A DNA stretch of 44,158 nucleotides from Acidiparvus fluvialis (GCA_041263285.1 JBFSVS010000006.1:1-44158), one strand, 5' to 3'; positions 34,642 to 43,886 are shown, numbered from the stretch's first letter. The notes: generated by a model from the sequence alone, not told the origin. A program made the numbers and translations.

Positions 34642-35684
34642 CAGGAGAGTCTTTCAATTTGCTTAGGAGTGGGGGCATTCCAGGGAATTGCTTCAGGAAG
34701 AAGTCGGTAACGATTCATGATCGTGACCCATCGAGTTAATTCCTGTTCGTGGATGGGTTGGTCAGTTACAGAGGAATCCCCCGACATAAATTTTTTTATC
34801 TCCCCGGCACTCAGACCTAGCTGATCAGGCAAGATCTCAAAATCATAAAAGGGGCCGTGCGTAGGACGCTCCTGAAGTCGATAATTAAAAGTCGATTTGA
34901 GCACTTCACAAGAAAAGACCCGATCGAGTTCAACGGCTGCATCTAAATAGGGAACCGGGTCTTTCCCTAAAAATGAGTTAGTTTGAGCGAGTCCTAGATA
35001 GTATTTGGGATTAATTCGATTTCGGGCCATCAGGGTCTCGAACAATTCTCTCGCTTTTATCGTTTTGCCAAGAGCAATCTGTAATTCAGCTTTGATACAA
35101 AGGGCTTCTTCTCTATCCGGGTCGACCATAAGCCAACGCTTGACACATTCGTAGGCCTCTTGGGATTGAGAGGTTTGCTTCAGGTAAAAAACTATTCGTC
35201 GTAACAAAGCCGGATCCTGAGGAGCCATCAGCAATGCGCGAGAAAGGAATTCGATGTATCTCATTTCATCTTTTTCTTCTTCCATCTGAAAGATCCATTC
35301 TTTCAAGATATTAACTTGTTCTGAAATTTCAAAATGTAAAGTACTCCGATTTGGATCCGTTGGATGAAAACACTGAACACCCACCCACCATAAGTTGGGC
35401 TTTTCATTTGTTTTCATTTTCATAACTTCGAGATCCAAGGCGTGGATCACTAACTTCAGATAATCGAACCAAAGCGGCGGCATGGGGATTTTTAACACCC
35501 GACGAAATTCACGCTGAAGAGTTTCGAGTGGGAGAGTTTCTGTAATTTGGATGGATTGTCGGAGGATCTGAAATCCAGCCTGAGGGATACCATCTCTCCC
35601 GTCGTGATAGGCCACACGTAGATAAAGATGGTTTGTCAGTGGATCAAATTCGTCCAAAAACATGAATCGCAAGGCTGAACCCAT
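34641..35684 (-). CDS. TPR-containing protein of unknown function
   Basis: A 347-residue protein I do not recognise. No signal peptide or membrane helix is seen. Residues about 140-250 form helix pairs of the tetratricopeptide type (YIEFLSRALLMAPQDPALLR, AYECVKRWLMVDPDREEAL, ARELFETLMARNRINPKYY), suggesting a protein-binding scaffold. The N-terminal ~110 residues (with LYLRVAYHDGRDGIPQAGF and WWVGVQCFHP) and the C-terminal ~90 residues match no family I can name. It lies between atpC and purC, 46 bases after atpC, and is translationally coupled to purC. A role tied to either neighbour is unproven. Confidence 0.7.
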   Translation of the reverse strand: MGSALRFMFLDEFDPLTNHLYLRVAYHDGRDGIPQAGFQILRQSIQITETLPLETLQREFRRVLKIPMPPLWFDYLKLVIHALDLEVMKMKTNEKPNLWWVGVQCFHPTDPNRSTLHFEISEQVNILKEWIFQMEEEKDEMRYIEFLSRALLMAPQDPALLRRIVFYLKQTSQSQEAYECVKRWLMVDPDREEALCIKAELQIALGKTIKARELFETLMARNRINPKYYLGLAQTNSFLGKDPVPYLDAAVELDRVFSCEVLKSTFNYRLQERPTHGPFYDFEILPDQLGLSAGEIKKFMSGDSSVTDQPIHEQELTRWVTIMNRYRLLPEAIPWNAPTPKQIERLS

Positions 35685-35730
35685 AGCCTTCAGATTACAA
35701 GGGCTTTAAACAGGTGGGTAGAGACCTTCT

Positions 35731-36150
35731 TTAGCGAGAGTGGGTTCTTCCTGAGCACTCCATTCGGATCCGAGCACGATCGAGAAGAGTTTGCGCTGTC
35801 CTCACAGAATCTTCGTTAGGCGAATCCTTTAAAAGTTTAAGGGCTTGTTCGTACTCCAACTCGGCAGCATTGAAATCAATCTGCTCCTGCGTCTCGCTCT
35901 CTTGGGCCAAAATCGTCACACGCTCAGGACCTACCTCAGCAAACCCTCCAAAGACGGTGACCATCTTCTTTTGGTTACCGATAGAAAAAAATATAATGCC
36001 ATCATTTAGGGGAGTCATAAGGGGGGTATGCGTGGGCAGAATCCCATAATATCCTTTTGTCAAAGATGGAAATTGTAGATCAGAAACCTGAGCGGACAGC
36101 ACAGTACGCTGTGGCGTGATGACTTCAAGATGGAGAGTTGTGGTCGACAT
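35731..36150 (-). CDS. atpC: F-type ATP synthase epsilon subunit
   Basis: A 139-residue epsilon subunit: N-terminal beta-sandwich (LHLEVITPQRTVLSAQVSDLQFPSLTKGYYGILPTHTPL) and a two-helix C-terminal domain. It couples the F1 stalk to the membrane ring and inhibits ATP hydrolysis. It is the last ATPase gene of the cluster, 22 bases after atpD. The nearest ribosome site (GGAA) is farther than usual from the ATG. Confidence 0.95.
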   Translation of the reverse strand: MSTTTLHLEVITPQRTVLSAQVSDLQFPSLTKGYYGILPTHTPLMTPLNDGIIFFSIGNQKKMVTVFGGFAEVGPERVTILAQESETQEQIDFNAAELEYEQALKLLKDSPNEDSVRTAQTLLDRARIRMECSGRTHSR

Positions 36151-36172
36151 AATAATAAAAACCGTTCCTTCT

Positions 36173-37612
36173 CTATGTGTTCACTGCTAATTTTTGAGCT
36201 TTTTCAACGGCTTCTTCTATGGTTCCCACGAGATAAAAAGCTTGTTCGGGCAAATGATCCCATTTACCATCACAAATTTCTGTAAATCCCTTGATGGTTT
36301 CAGAGAGTTCAACGTATTTACCCTTCATGCCGGTAAACTGCTCAGCCACAAAGAAGGGTTGGGATAAGAAACGTTGAATCTTACGGGCACGGGCAACCAC
36401 CAATTTGTCATCGTCAGAGAGTTCATCCATACCCAAGATGGCAATGATGTCCTGTAATTCTTTATACTTCTGAAGAATCGACTTAACGCGCATAGCCGTG
36501 TTGTAATGGGCATCGCCTAAAATACGAGGATCAAGAAGTCGCGAGGTCGAAGCAAGAGGATCCACCGCAGGGTAGATACCTAGAGCTGCGATTTCTCGAC
36601 TCAGATTCGTCGTCGCATCTAGATGGGCGAAGGTCGTGGCGGGAGCAGGATCCGTGTAATCATCGGCAGGGACATAGACGGCTTGAATCGAGGTAATCGA
36701 TCCTTTTTTAGTAGACGTAATGCGCTCCTGGAGGTTTCCCATTTCGGTTGCCAGTGTGGGTTGATACCCCACGGCACTTGGCATACGCCCCAACAAGGCG
36801 GAGACCTCAGCACCGGCTTGAGTAAAGCGAAAGATATTATCCACAAAGAATAGAACATCTTTTCCTTGGACATCTCTGAAGTATTCGGCGACGGTGAGGC
36901 CGGTCAAGGCGACGCGTGCACGAGCCCCAGGAGGTTCCGTCATTTGACCATAAACGAGAGCCACCTTCGATTTGGAGAGATCATTTTTATCGATCACCCC
37001 GCTGTCCATCATCTCGTGCCAAAGATCATTACCCTCGCGTGTGCGTTCTCCCACACCGGCGAAAACCGAAAATCCACCTTTTTTAATAGCAATATTGTTA
37101 ATTAATTCCATGATCAGGACGGTTTTGCCGACACCCGCCCCACCGAAAAGACCCGTCTTACCCCCCTTGGCATAGGGCTCTAAAAGATCGATCACTTTAA
37201 TGCCTGTTTCAAACATTTCAGAAGCGGTGTTGAGATCTTCGTACTTGGGGGACTCGCGATGAATCGGCCAACTCTCTTTTGCATTAACGGGACCTCGTTC
37301 ATCGACTGGTTCTCCGACCACATTGATAATTCGGCCTAACGTCATGTCTCCCACGGGAACCGAAATGGCTTTACCGGTATCTTTTACCTCTTGTCCTCGG
37401 ATCATACCGTCGGTGGGTTGCATGGCCACACAACGAACACGATTTTCCCCTAAGTGCTGTTGGACCTCTAGCGTCACCGTGGACTTTTCTCCGGTCGGAT
37501 CGACAATATCTGTCAGAAGAGCATTCATAATTTCGGGCAGATGGCCATCGAATTCTACGTCGACAGCAGGACCAACAATAGCAATCACGCGACCAGTAAT
37601 TTGTTTCGACAT
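36173..37612 (-). CDS. atpD: F-type ATP synthase beta subunit
   Basis: The 479-residue catalytic subunit of F1. Walker A is GGAGVGKTVLIMEL, the catalytic-site GERTREGNDL follows, Walker B lies in DVLFFVDNIFRF, and the conserved SALLGRMPSAVGYQPTL and YVPADDYTDPAPATTFAHLD segments are complete. GAGG lies six bases upstream of the ATG. Confidence 0.98.
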   Translation of the reverse strand: MSKQITGRVIAIVGPAVDVEFDGHLPEIMNALLTDIVDPTGEKSTVTLEVQQHLGENRVRCVAMQPTDGMIRGQEVKDTGKAISVPVGDMTLGRIINVVGEPVDERGPVNAKESWPIHRESPKYEDLNTASEMFETGIKVIDLLEPYAKGGKTGLFGGAGVGKTVLIMELINNIAIKKGGFSVFAGVGERTREGNDLWHEMMDSGVIDKNDLSKSKVALVYGQMTEPPGARARVALTGLTVAEYFRDVQGKDVLFFVDNIFRFTQAGAEVSALLGRMPSAVGYQPTLATEMGNLQERITSTKKGSITSIQAVYVPADDYTDPAPATTFAHLDATTNLSREIAALGIYPAVDPLASTSRLLDPRILGDAHYNTAMRVKSILQKYKELQDIIAILGMDELSDDDKLVVARARKIQRFLSQPFFVAEQFTGMKGKYVELSETIKGFTEICDGKWDHLPEQAFYLVGTIEEAVEKAQKLAVNT

Positions 37613-37644
37613 AAGAGAACCTCAAAAAAAGGAAATGGGAGAGT

Positions 37645-38520
37645 TTAGGCGTTTGCCCCAGAGACGATTTCAATAATCTGATTGGTAATGCTAGCTTGAC
37701 GGATTTTATTCATGGTTAAGGTGAGTTTATTAATCACTTCACCAGCATTGTTCGTCGATTTATCCATTGCAGCCATTCGAGCTCCGTGCTCAGAGGCGGA
37801 GGATTCAATAAGTTTCGAGAGGATTTCTGTTTCTACGAATTTGGGTAACAACGTTTCAAGTGCAACGACCGGATTGGGCTCGAGGAGAGGATCGACGCTC
37901 TTGGGAGTCGAGGTTTCTATCTCCATGGGGAAGAGCTTGACTACTCGGGGTTCTTGATTGACGGCAGAATAAAAGTGGTTATAGATCATATACAGGCCGT
38001 CAATTTGCCCGTCTTGATAGGCCTGAGCTGCATAGCGACTGACGTCCTGAGCCACTCGCTCTAAACCCTGAAGAGGAATCTGTACGTAGCTCTCTCGAAG
38101 ATGGAGTTTTCGTTTTCGTGCCCAGTCGGCTGAACGTTTACCAACCACATCAAAAGAGGTTGTTTTAGTTCCGAGGGTATCGAGGAACTGATGTGCTTTT
38201 TTGAGGAGATTGGCATTGTAACCCCCACACAATCCCTTATCTGATGCCACGAGTAAAATATGAATCGATTTTTCTTCTCGAGGAAAAAGAAATGCTTGAA
38301 GTAGAGGATGCTGAAGGCCAGAGAGATTCTCCGCACCCTTCAATCGATTCACAATAGCGCCAGAGACTTCCCTCATTTTTTGAGCAAAAGGGCGAAGCGC
38401 AATCAACCTCTCCTGCGATTTACGCAATTTAACCGCAGAAATCATCTTCATAGCCTTCGTTACCTGCTGCGTATTTTTTACGGAGCGGATACGTCGACGT
38501 ATGTCCTGGAAACTCGCCAT
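37645..38520 (-). CDS. atpG: F-type ATP synthase gamma subunit
   Basis: The 291-residue central rotor shaft. The N-terminal coiled-coil helix (DIRRRIRSVKNTQQVTKAMKMIS), the VASDKGLCGGYNANL segment and the C-terminal helix (NNAGEVINKLTLTMNKIRQA, ending QIIEIVSGANA) are the family anchors. Its ribosome site (AGGAG) lies within the end of atpA, three bases away. Confidence 0.97.
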   Translation of the reverse strand: MASFQDIRRRIRSVKNTQQVTKAMKMISAVKLRKSQERLIALRPFAQKMREVSGAIVNRLKGAENLSGLQHPLLQAFLFPREEKSIHILLVASDKGLCGGYNANLLKKAHQFLDTLGTKTTSFDVVGKRSADWARKRKLHLRESYVQIPLQGLERVAQDVSRYAAQAYQDGQIDGLYMIYNHFYSAVNQEPRVVKLFPMEIETSTPKSVDPLLEPNPVVALETLLPKFVETEILSKLIESSASEHGARMAAMDKSTNNAGEVINKLTLTMNKIRQASITNQIIEIVSGANA

Positions 38521-38523
38521 GAA

Positions 38524-40101
38524 TTAGGCTCCTGTTGGGCTGGTCAATTGAGACATGAAGTCTTCTTTGAACGCTGTGGCATTATCCTTGAGGGCTGTCT
38601 TTACTTCGTCACTCACCGCTTTTGAGTCACGAATACCTCGGAGCACCTCGGGGGCATTTACTTCTAAGTATTCTAATAGTTCTTTTTCAAAACGACGGAC
38701 ATGGGGCAAGGGAACATCATCAACATAACCATTAGTAGCCATCCAAATTGAGACGACTTGTTTTTCAACAGGCATCGGCTGATATTGACCTTGCTTGAGA
38801 ATCTCAACCAAGCGTTGTCCTCGATTTAATTGAGCCAAGGTAGCTTTGTCGAGGTCGGACCCAAATTGCGAGAAGGCAGCTAATTCTCGGTATTGGGCTA
38901 GGTCCAATTTGATAGACCCGGCAACGGATTTCATGGCTTTGATTTGAGCCGATCCCCCCACGCGAGAAACTGAAATACCCACGTTGACGGCGGGGCGAAT
39001 ACCTGAGTTAAAGAGATCGCTCTCTAAAAAGATTTGTCCATCGGTGATGGAAATCACGTTGGTAGGAATATAGGCGGCCACATCTCCTGCTTGGGTTTCA
39101 ATAACAGGCAAAGCAGTTAAGGAGCCTGCGCCTCTCTCATCGGATAACTTACAGGCCCGTTCTAGAAGGCGACTGTGGAGGTAGAAAACGTCACCAGGAT
39201 AGGCTTCACGACCGGGTGGACGTCGAACTAGAAGAGAAATTTCTCGATAGGCCGCTGCTTGTTTACTCAAGTCGTCATAAACACACAAAACGTGACCTCC
39301 TGGGTTCGTTTTGCTAGAGGGCTTGCCGTCTTGTCCGTGCCACATAAAATATTCGCCCATGGCAGCGCCCGTCATGGGAGCTAGAAATAAGAAGGGGGCC
39401 GGATCGGATGCCGTTGCTGAAATAATGATGGTGTGCTTCATCGCATCATATTGCTCGAGTGTTTTGACGACTTGTGCAACAGTGGAACGCTTTTGGCCAA
39501 TGGCTACATAGATACAAATGACTCCGGTCTCGCGTTGGTTAATGATCGTATCAATAGCGACGGCCGTCTTCCCTGTTTGGCGATCCCCAATGATCAGTTC
39601 TCGTTGACCCCGCCCAATGGGAATCAAAGAGTCGATGGCTTTGAGCCCGGTTTGCATGGGCTCATGAACCGACTTTCGATCCACGATCCCGGGCGCAATG
39701 CGTTCAATAGGATTTGTTGTATCTGCCTTAATCGGCCCTTTGCCATCGATCGGCAACCCTAGGGGATTTACCACACGGCCGATGAATTGTCGACCTACCG
39801 GCACGCTCATAATTTTTCCCGTTCGTTTGACTTGATCACCTTCTTTGACGGAGTCTGAACTGCCCAAAATAATAATGCCCACATTGTCTTCTTCGAGATT
39901 AAAAGCAAGCCCCATCACGGCACGATCACCTTCACCAAGTTGAACAAGCTCGCCGGCCATAACTTTCTCAAGACCGTAGGCTCGTGCAATACCGTCCCCA
40001 ACGCTAATAATCGTCCCCACCTCTGCGACATCGACTTGAGCATCAAATCCTTCGATCTGGCTTCGAATAATACGCGAGATTTCTTCAGCACGAATTTCCA
40101 T
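38524..40101 (-). CDS. atpA: F-type ATP synthase alpha subunit
   Basis: The 525-residue non-catalytic nucleotide-binding subunit of F1. N-terminal MEIRAEEISRIIRSQIEGF, Walker A GDRQTGKTAVAIDTI, VYDDLSKQAAAYREISLL and the signature PGREAYPGDVFYLHSRLLER are present, with the catalytic Arg finger in SISRVGGSAQIKAMK-type sequence (here SVSRVGGSAQ). GGAGG is four bases upstream of the ATG. Confidence 0.98.
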   Translation of the reverse strand: MEIRAEEISRIIRSQIEGFDAQVDVAEVGTIISVGDGIARAYGLEKVMAGELVQLGEGDRAVMGLAFNLEEDNVGIIILGSSDSVKEGDQVKRTGKIMSVPVGRQFIGRVVNPLGLPIDGKGPIKADTTNPIERIAPGIVDRKSVHEPMQTGLKAIDSLIPIGRGQRELIIGDRQTGKTAVAIDTIINQRETGVICIYVAIGQKRSTVAQVVKTLEQYDAMKHTIIISATASDPAPFLFLAPMTGAAMGEYFMWHGQDGKPSSKTNPGGHVLCVYDDLSKQAAAYREISLLVRRPPGREAYPGDVFYLHSRLLERACKLSDERGAGSLTALPVIETQAGDVAAYIPTNVISITDGQIFLESDLFNSGIRPAVNVGISVSRVGGSAQIKAMKSVAGSIKLDLAQYRELAAFSQFGSDLDKATLAQLNRGQRLVEILKQGQYQPMPVEKQVVSIWMATNGYVDDVPLPHVRRFEKELLEYLEVNAPEVLRGIRDSKAVSDEVKTALKDNATAFKEDFMSQLTSPTGA

Positions 40102-40119
40102 AAATCCTCCGGTGACTTT

Positions 40120-40665
40120 TTAAGATTGAGCGAGTAGTTTTAACTTCATTTGATTTAATAACCCCACAATGGAGGCATCGATAATAGTGGAATTCACTTG
40201 AACCTTAAGCCCTCCGACCAGGCGGGGATCCATACCACAAGCAAGACGTACCTTTTTTCCAGTGCGTTTTGAAAGCAGGGCGATAAGCGATTCCTTTTGA
40301 TCCTCAGTTAAAGGATGGGCAGATGAGACTTTGGCTTCTAGGCACCCTTCTCTTTCATCCACGAGGTGATTAAAACGCTTTTGGATTTGACTGAGTAATG
40401 GTAAGCGTCCTGCCTCAGTGACCACTTGAACAAAATGACGGAACGTAACGCTGAAGGCACTTTTTTCTAGGATGAGGTCAACGACCTGAGCTTTTTTCTT
40501 GGGGTGAATGATAGAAAGTTGAATCAGATTGGATAAATCTGAGTGACTTTTCTGCATCTCAGTGAAACGGTGAAGAGCTTGATTCATTTCTGTAACAGAT
40601 TTTTCTTTCAAAGCAATCTGAAGGAGGGCTTTGGCATAACGATTAGCAACTAAGCCTAGGCTCAT
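40120..40665 (-). CDS. atpH: F-type ATP synthase delta subunit
   Basis: The 181-residue peripheral stalk cap (OSCP-like). N-terminal helix bundle (ANRYAKALLQIALKEKSV) and C-terminal MDPRLVGGLKVQVNSTIIDASIVG motif. It overlaps atpF by four bases (ATGA), so it is translationally coupled. Confidence 0.95.
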   Translation of the reverse strand: MSLGLVANRYAKALLQIALKEKSVTEMNQALHRFTEMQKSHSDLSNLIQLSIIHPKKKAQVVDLILEKSAFSVTFRHFVQVVTEAGRLPLLSQIQKRFNHLVDEREGCLEAKVSSAHPLTEDQKESLIALLSKRTGKKVRLACGMDPRLVGGLKVQVNSTIIDASIVGLLNQMKLKLLAQS

Positions 40666-41195
40666 CGAAGATCTCCTAAATGGGAGATCGCTTGATCCAT
40701 CACCTCAGATTGACCACCGTTCTTGAGTTGCTTATGAATTTTTTCTTGGGCTAAGCCCAAAGCCAATTCCGCAGCTAGGGCCTTGAGTTCGTCTTGGGCC
40801 TGTTGAGTTTGCTGCATGATGTCTCGTTCGGATTGAGCAAAAAGCTTTGCAGCTTCATCTTTAGCAGATTGAATGATCATTTCTTTTTCTCGATTTGCAT
40901 CGTGCTCGGCTCGAGCTAATAATTGGTCCAACTCAGATTGGAGCCCTTCCATTTTTATTTGAAGTTCCTGAATTTGTTGTTCACCTTCAAGGCGATCTCG
41001 TTCAGATTGGTCAAGCAAGCGACGGAGTTCATCTTGTCGATTTCGAAAGAATTGAGCGGCTGGAACTTTTAGAAAAAAGATTAAAAGGCCTAGGAAAATA
41101 GAAAAGTTCAGAATCTGAACTCCAAACTGAGCGACGTCCGTCAGCGCATAACCAGCGAGTTTAATCTCTCCGGGACTCAACAATAAAAAAGGCAT
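40662..41195 (-). CDS. atpF: F-type ATP synthase b subunit
   Basis: A 177-residue peripheral stalk subunit: one membrane helix (VQILNFSIFLGLLIFFLKVP, about 26-45), then a long charged helix ending near the delta contact (residues 50-165). The ATG overlaps the preceding stop by one base (TAATG). It pairs with the b'-like subunit encoded directly upstream. Confidence 0.92.
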   Translation of the reverse strand: MPFLLLSPGEIKLAGYALTDVAQFGVQILNFSIFLGLLIFFLKVPAAQFFRNRQDELRRLLDQSERDRLEGEQQIQELQIKMEGLQSELDQLLARAEHDANREKEMIIQSAKDEAAKLFAQSERDIMQQTQQAQDELKALAAELALGLAQEKIHKQLKNGGQSEVMDQAISHLGDLR

Positions 41196-41743
41196 TATCG
41201 AGTTCCTTTGGGAAGAATTTGTCTAACCATCGCATCGGCAAGGCTTTGGATTTCCCCGTCTAAACTTTTACGAGCCTCACTGCTAGATTGCTCGATTGTC
41301 TTTCGGGCTTGGGAACGAAGGAGAGCGACTTCTCTTTGGGCTTGTTCAATAAGTTGGTTTTTTTCTAAGTTCGCTAAAGAAGAAAGTTCTTTTTTCCTGT
41401 CGAAAGCTTTAGCTCGAAGGGCTTTCATTTGTTCTTGGTATTTTTTTTGCTCATTTGCAATCTTTTGAGCTGCGATTTGTTTGGTGTCAAAACCCTTTTG
41501 AATTTCAGCAGATCGATTTGACATCATTTGAGTAAGCGGTTTAAAGAAAACGAGACGAAGATAAATGTACATGATCGTCACCAGGACCATTACAAAAACA
41601 ATTTGCAATAGGTAGGGCCTCATCGGATCGGGCATCGAGGCCAATATTTCGCTCGGGCTTCCCGTAAAATTAGTGGAAGAAAATTGGATCAGCGTAGTAA
41701 GGGGTAGCACTTGTAGCCTCAACAATAAGATGAGTTCGAACAT
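41195..41743 (-). CDS. atpF': F-type ATP synthase b'-like subunit
   Basis: A 182-residue second b-type subunit: membrane helix LLQIVFVMVLVTIMYIYL with the b' hallmark RLVFFKPLTQMMSNR, then a long coiled coil. The first 36 residues are an extra hydrophobic leader (MFELILLLRLQVLPLTTL); most b' proteins begin near MPDPMRPYLL, so an ATG at 41635 is a possible start, but neither start has a strong ribosome site. It is the first gene of the cluster and follows a good promoter. Subunits a and c are not encoded in this run. Confidence 0.85.
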   Translation of the reverse strand: MFELILLLRLQVLPLTTLIQFSSTNFTGSPSEILASMPDPMRPYLLQIVFVMVLVTIMYIYLRLVFFKPLTQMMSNRSAEIQKGFDTKQIAAQKIANEQKKYQEQMKALRAKAFDRKKELSSLANLEKNQLIEQAQREVALLRSQARKTIEQSSSEARKSLDGEIQSLADAMVRQILPKGTR

Positions 41744-41818
41744 TTCGCTGGAGTTGGCAACTTAAGGGGAAACCAGGCCCTCATAACCCCTATACACAGG
41801 GTTTTCAGGAGAGTTTCT

Positions 41819-41847
41819 ATTTTATCATTTTGAAGACGTGGGCTCAA
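41819..41847 (-). promoter_or_regulatory. Promoter of the ATP synthase operon
   Basis: On the minus strand TTGAGC (41842-41847), a 17-base spacer and TAAAAT (41819-41824) form a good sigma-70-type promoter about 75 bases upstream of the first ATPase gene. The leader contains a small AACCC/GGGTT hairpin. Confidence 0.55.
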
Positions 41848-41909
41848 TGAGAGGTTTAGGGTTTGACCTATTGCCTTGCCTATGAGAGCCTAAAAAACTT
41901 AAGTATAGA

Positions 41910-41985
41910 GGGCGGTTAGCTCAGTTGGTAGAGCGGCTGCTTTACATGCAGCGGGTCGGGGGTTCGAGTCCCTCATCGCCCACCA
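41910..41985 (+). tRNA. tRNA-Val (TAC anticodon)
   Basis: Acceptor GGGCGGT pairs with ATCGCCC, anticodon stem GCTGC/GCAGC with loop TTTACAT, T-loop TTCGAGT, CCA encoded. Confidence 0.95.
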
Positions 41986-42003
41986 AGGAAACTTTGAAAA
42001 TTT

Positions 42004-42080
42004 GGGGTCGTAGCTCAGTCGGTTAGAGTGCCAGCCTGTCACGCTGGAAGTCGCGGGTTCGAGTCCCGTCGGCCCCGCCA
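42004..42080 (+). tRNA. tRNA-Asp (GTC anticodon)
   Basis: Acceptor GGGGTCG pairs with CGGCCCC, anticodon stem CCAGC/GCTGG with loop CTGTCAC, T-loop TTCGAGT, CCA encoded. It lies 18 bases after tRNA-Val, so the two are probably one transcript. Confidence 0.96.
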
Positions 42081-42148
42081 ATTAGTTACGCTTGGGACGA
42101 AGCGTAGTCTAGACTTCACACCGTCTATCCCGTATTCTTCAGCACCCT

Positions 42149-43678
42149 ATGAAACTGCCCCTTGTTGCATTATGCGGACGCCCTAATGTGGGGAAATCCA
42201 CTTTGTTTAATCGGCTAACCAGAAGTCGAGAAGCCTTAGTGCATGATTTGCCGGGTATGACGAGGGATCGAAGTTATGGCGTTGTGGAAATTCTAGACGC
42301 GGAGGCCAATGTCACCGAAATCTTTGAATGTGTCGATACCGGAGGCTTAGATTTCGAAGGGTCCGACGTAATCACCCAGGGAATCACCCGAATGGCTGAT
42401 CGAGCTTTAGATGAAGCTCAGGTCATTTGTTTTCTTGTGGATGGCCATGACGGATGTACATCTGCCGATGAAGAAATCGCTTTACGCCTAAAAAGAACCG
42501 GCAAACCGATTCTACTAGTGATCAATAAGACAGACGGCATGAAAGGCGGTGCGCCTGACGGAGCCTTTTATCGTTTTGGATTTGATGCCGTTTTACCTAT
42601 CAGCGCTTCGCATGGCGAAGGCGTTCCTGTATTACTATCGGCTCTTCAACAACGATTACCTTTCCATCGCCGCCCTGATGAAATCGTTATAGTTCCTCCG
42701 GATGATGAACTCCGAATTGCCATCATTGGTCGTCCCAATGTTGGCAAGAGTTCGCTGACCAATCGCATCTTGGGCTATGAAAGAAGTTTGGTGAGTGAGG
42801 TGGCAGGCACCACGCGAGATACCGTCGATACCGTCTTCCAACGAGGTAATCAAACCTATCGACTCATTGATACAGCGGGTATACGACGCAAAGGGAAGAC
42901 CTTTGAGGGGGCGGAAAAACTATCTATTGTCAAAGCACGACAAGCCATGGCTCGAGCCGATGTATCCTTGCTACTGATCGATGCCGTAGAAGGAACGACG
43001 CATCAAGAAGCCGTCGTCGCAGGTTACGCGCAAGATGCAGGGGCTGCGGTTATCTTGGTGGTTAACAAGTGGGATCTTGTAGAGAAAGATGGATTTACTA
43101 CCCTAGCCATGGAAGACAAACTCAGAAGACAACTAGGATTTTTACATCACGCTCCCTTGATCTTTATATCTTCGCTCACGGGACAACGCGTAAGTTCACT
43201 GTTCCCGATGATTGACTCAGTCGCAAAAGCCCACTGCCAGCGAATCACGACCGCTGAACTTAACCGCTTTCTGAGAGCCTCGGTCAGCGCCATGAATCCC
43301 CCCACTAAAAATTCAGGGCAATTAACCAAGTTATATTTTATGACCCAAGTGGGGGTCCGACCTCCAAGTTTTGTGATTAAAGCTAATGCCAGCGGGGTCC
43401 TACATTTTAGTTACCTTCGATTTCTTGAAAATCGACTGAGGGCGCAATTCGGTTTCCACGGAACTCCGCTTCGCATCGCCGTAAAGAAAAAACAATCGAG
43501 TGACGAGGAGGAAGAAGAAGTGGCCAAGGTCCGTAAAGTGATTTCTCCTAAGTTAGGAATCAAGCCAAGTAAAAAAACTTTGGCGGATCACCATAGAAAG
43601 CCATCGCTAGGTTCCCGAAGACGCCGGCTTCATTCACCAAGAGCCGCATCAAGGACAACGCGTAAGAAAAAAACCTAA
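42149..43678 (+). CDS. der: Ribosome-associated GTPase Der (EngA)
   Basis: A 509-residue double-GTPase for 50S subunit assembly. First G domain: GRPNVGKST (10-18), DTGGLD, NKTD. Second G domain: GRPNVGKSS, DTAGIR, NKWDL. A KH-like C-terminal domain follows (PTKNSGQLTKLYFMTQVGVRPPSFV). The protein is longer than most Der (about 440-490): from about residue 446 it carries a charged tail, first acidic (SSDEEEEEV), then very basic (SRRRRLHSPRAASRTTRKKK). The tail may help rRNA binding. It starts about 70 bases after tRNA-Asp. No strong ribosome site is seen (AGCACCCT before the ATG). Confidence 0.96.
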   Translation: MKLPLVALCGRPNVGKSTLFNRLTRSREALVHDLPGMTRDRSYGVVEILDAEANVTEIFECVDTGGLDFEGSDVITQGITRMADRALDEAQVICFLVDGHDGCTSADEEIALRLKRTGKPILLVINKTDGMKGGAPDGAFYRFGFDAVLPISASHGEGVPVLLSALQQRLPFHRRPDEIVIVPPDDELRIAIIGRPNVGKSSLTNRILGYERSLVSEVAGTTRDTVDTVFQRGNQTYRLIDTAGIRRKGKTFEGAEKLSIVKARQAMARADVSLLLIDAVEGTTHQEAVVAGYAQDAGAAVILVVNKWDLVEKDGFTTLAMEDKLRRQLGFLHHAPLIFISSLTGQRVSSLFPMIDSVAKAHCQRITTAELNRFLRASVSAMNPPTKNSGQLTKLYFMTQVGVRPPSFVIKANASGVLHFSYLRFLENRLRAQFGFHGTPLRIAVKKKQSSDEEEEEVAKVRKVISPKLGIKPSKKTLADHHRKPSLGSRRRRLHSPRAASRTTRKKKT

Positions 43679-43748
43679 GGATCACAAATATTACATCTAG
43701 TTCACTTCTACATCGCGCGCCAGTGAGAGGGTGGATTAAGAGGTATTC

Positions 43749-43886
43749 ATGTTAAGTTTTTTATGCGCATTAATGATGAGACTCTCGAAGAGGATCGGTT
43801 GGATTTCACAATCACCAGGAAGTGCCTACGAATTATCCGATACGCCATTCCTCATCAACGAGGAAGATCTAGCGGATCTTCAATAA
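43749..43886 (+). CDS. Possible 45-residue small protein after der
   Basis: A short frame with GAGG six bases before its ATG; the peptide starts MLSFLCALMMRLSKRIG (hydrophobic then basic) and ends in an acidic stretch (INEEDLADLQ). It overlaps the recN end by 18 bases on the other strand. No family is recognised and an overlapping frame (ATG at 43763) is equally long, so it may be chance. Confidence 0.2.
   Translation: MLSFLCALMMRLSKRIGWISQSPGSAYELSDTPFLINEEDLADLQ

Noticed and set aside
41899..42081. A 60-residue minus-strand frame across tRNA-Val and tRNA-Asp (contains GPTGLEPATSS and RDSNPRPAACKAAALPTE).
   Set aside because: It is the antisense reading of the two tRNA genes; this peptide is a known false annotation that recurs wherever these tRNAs occur.
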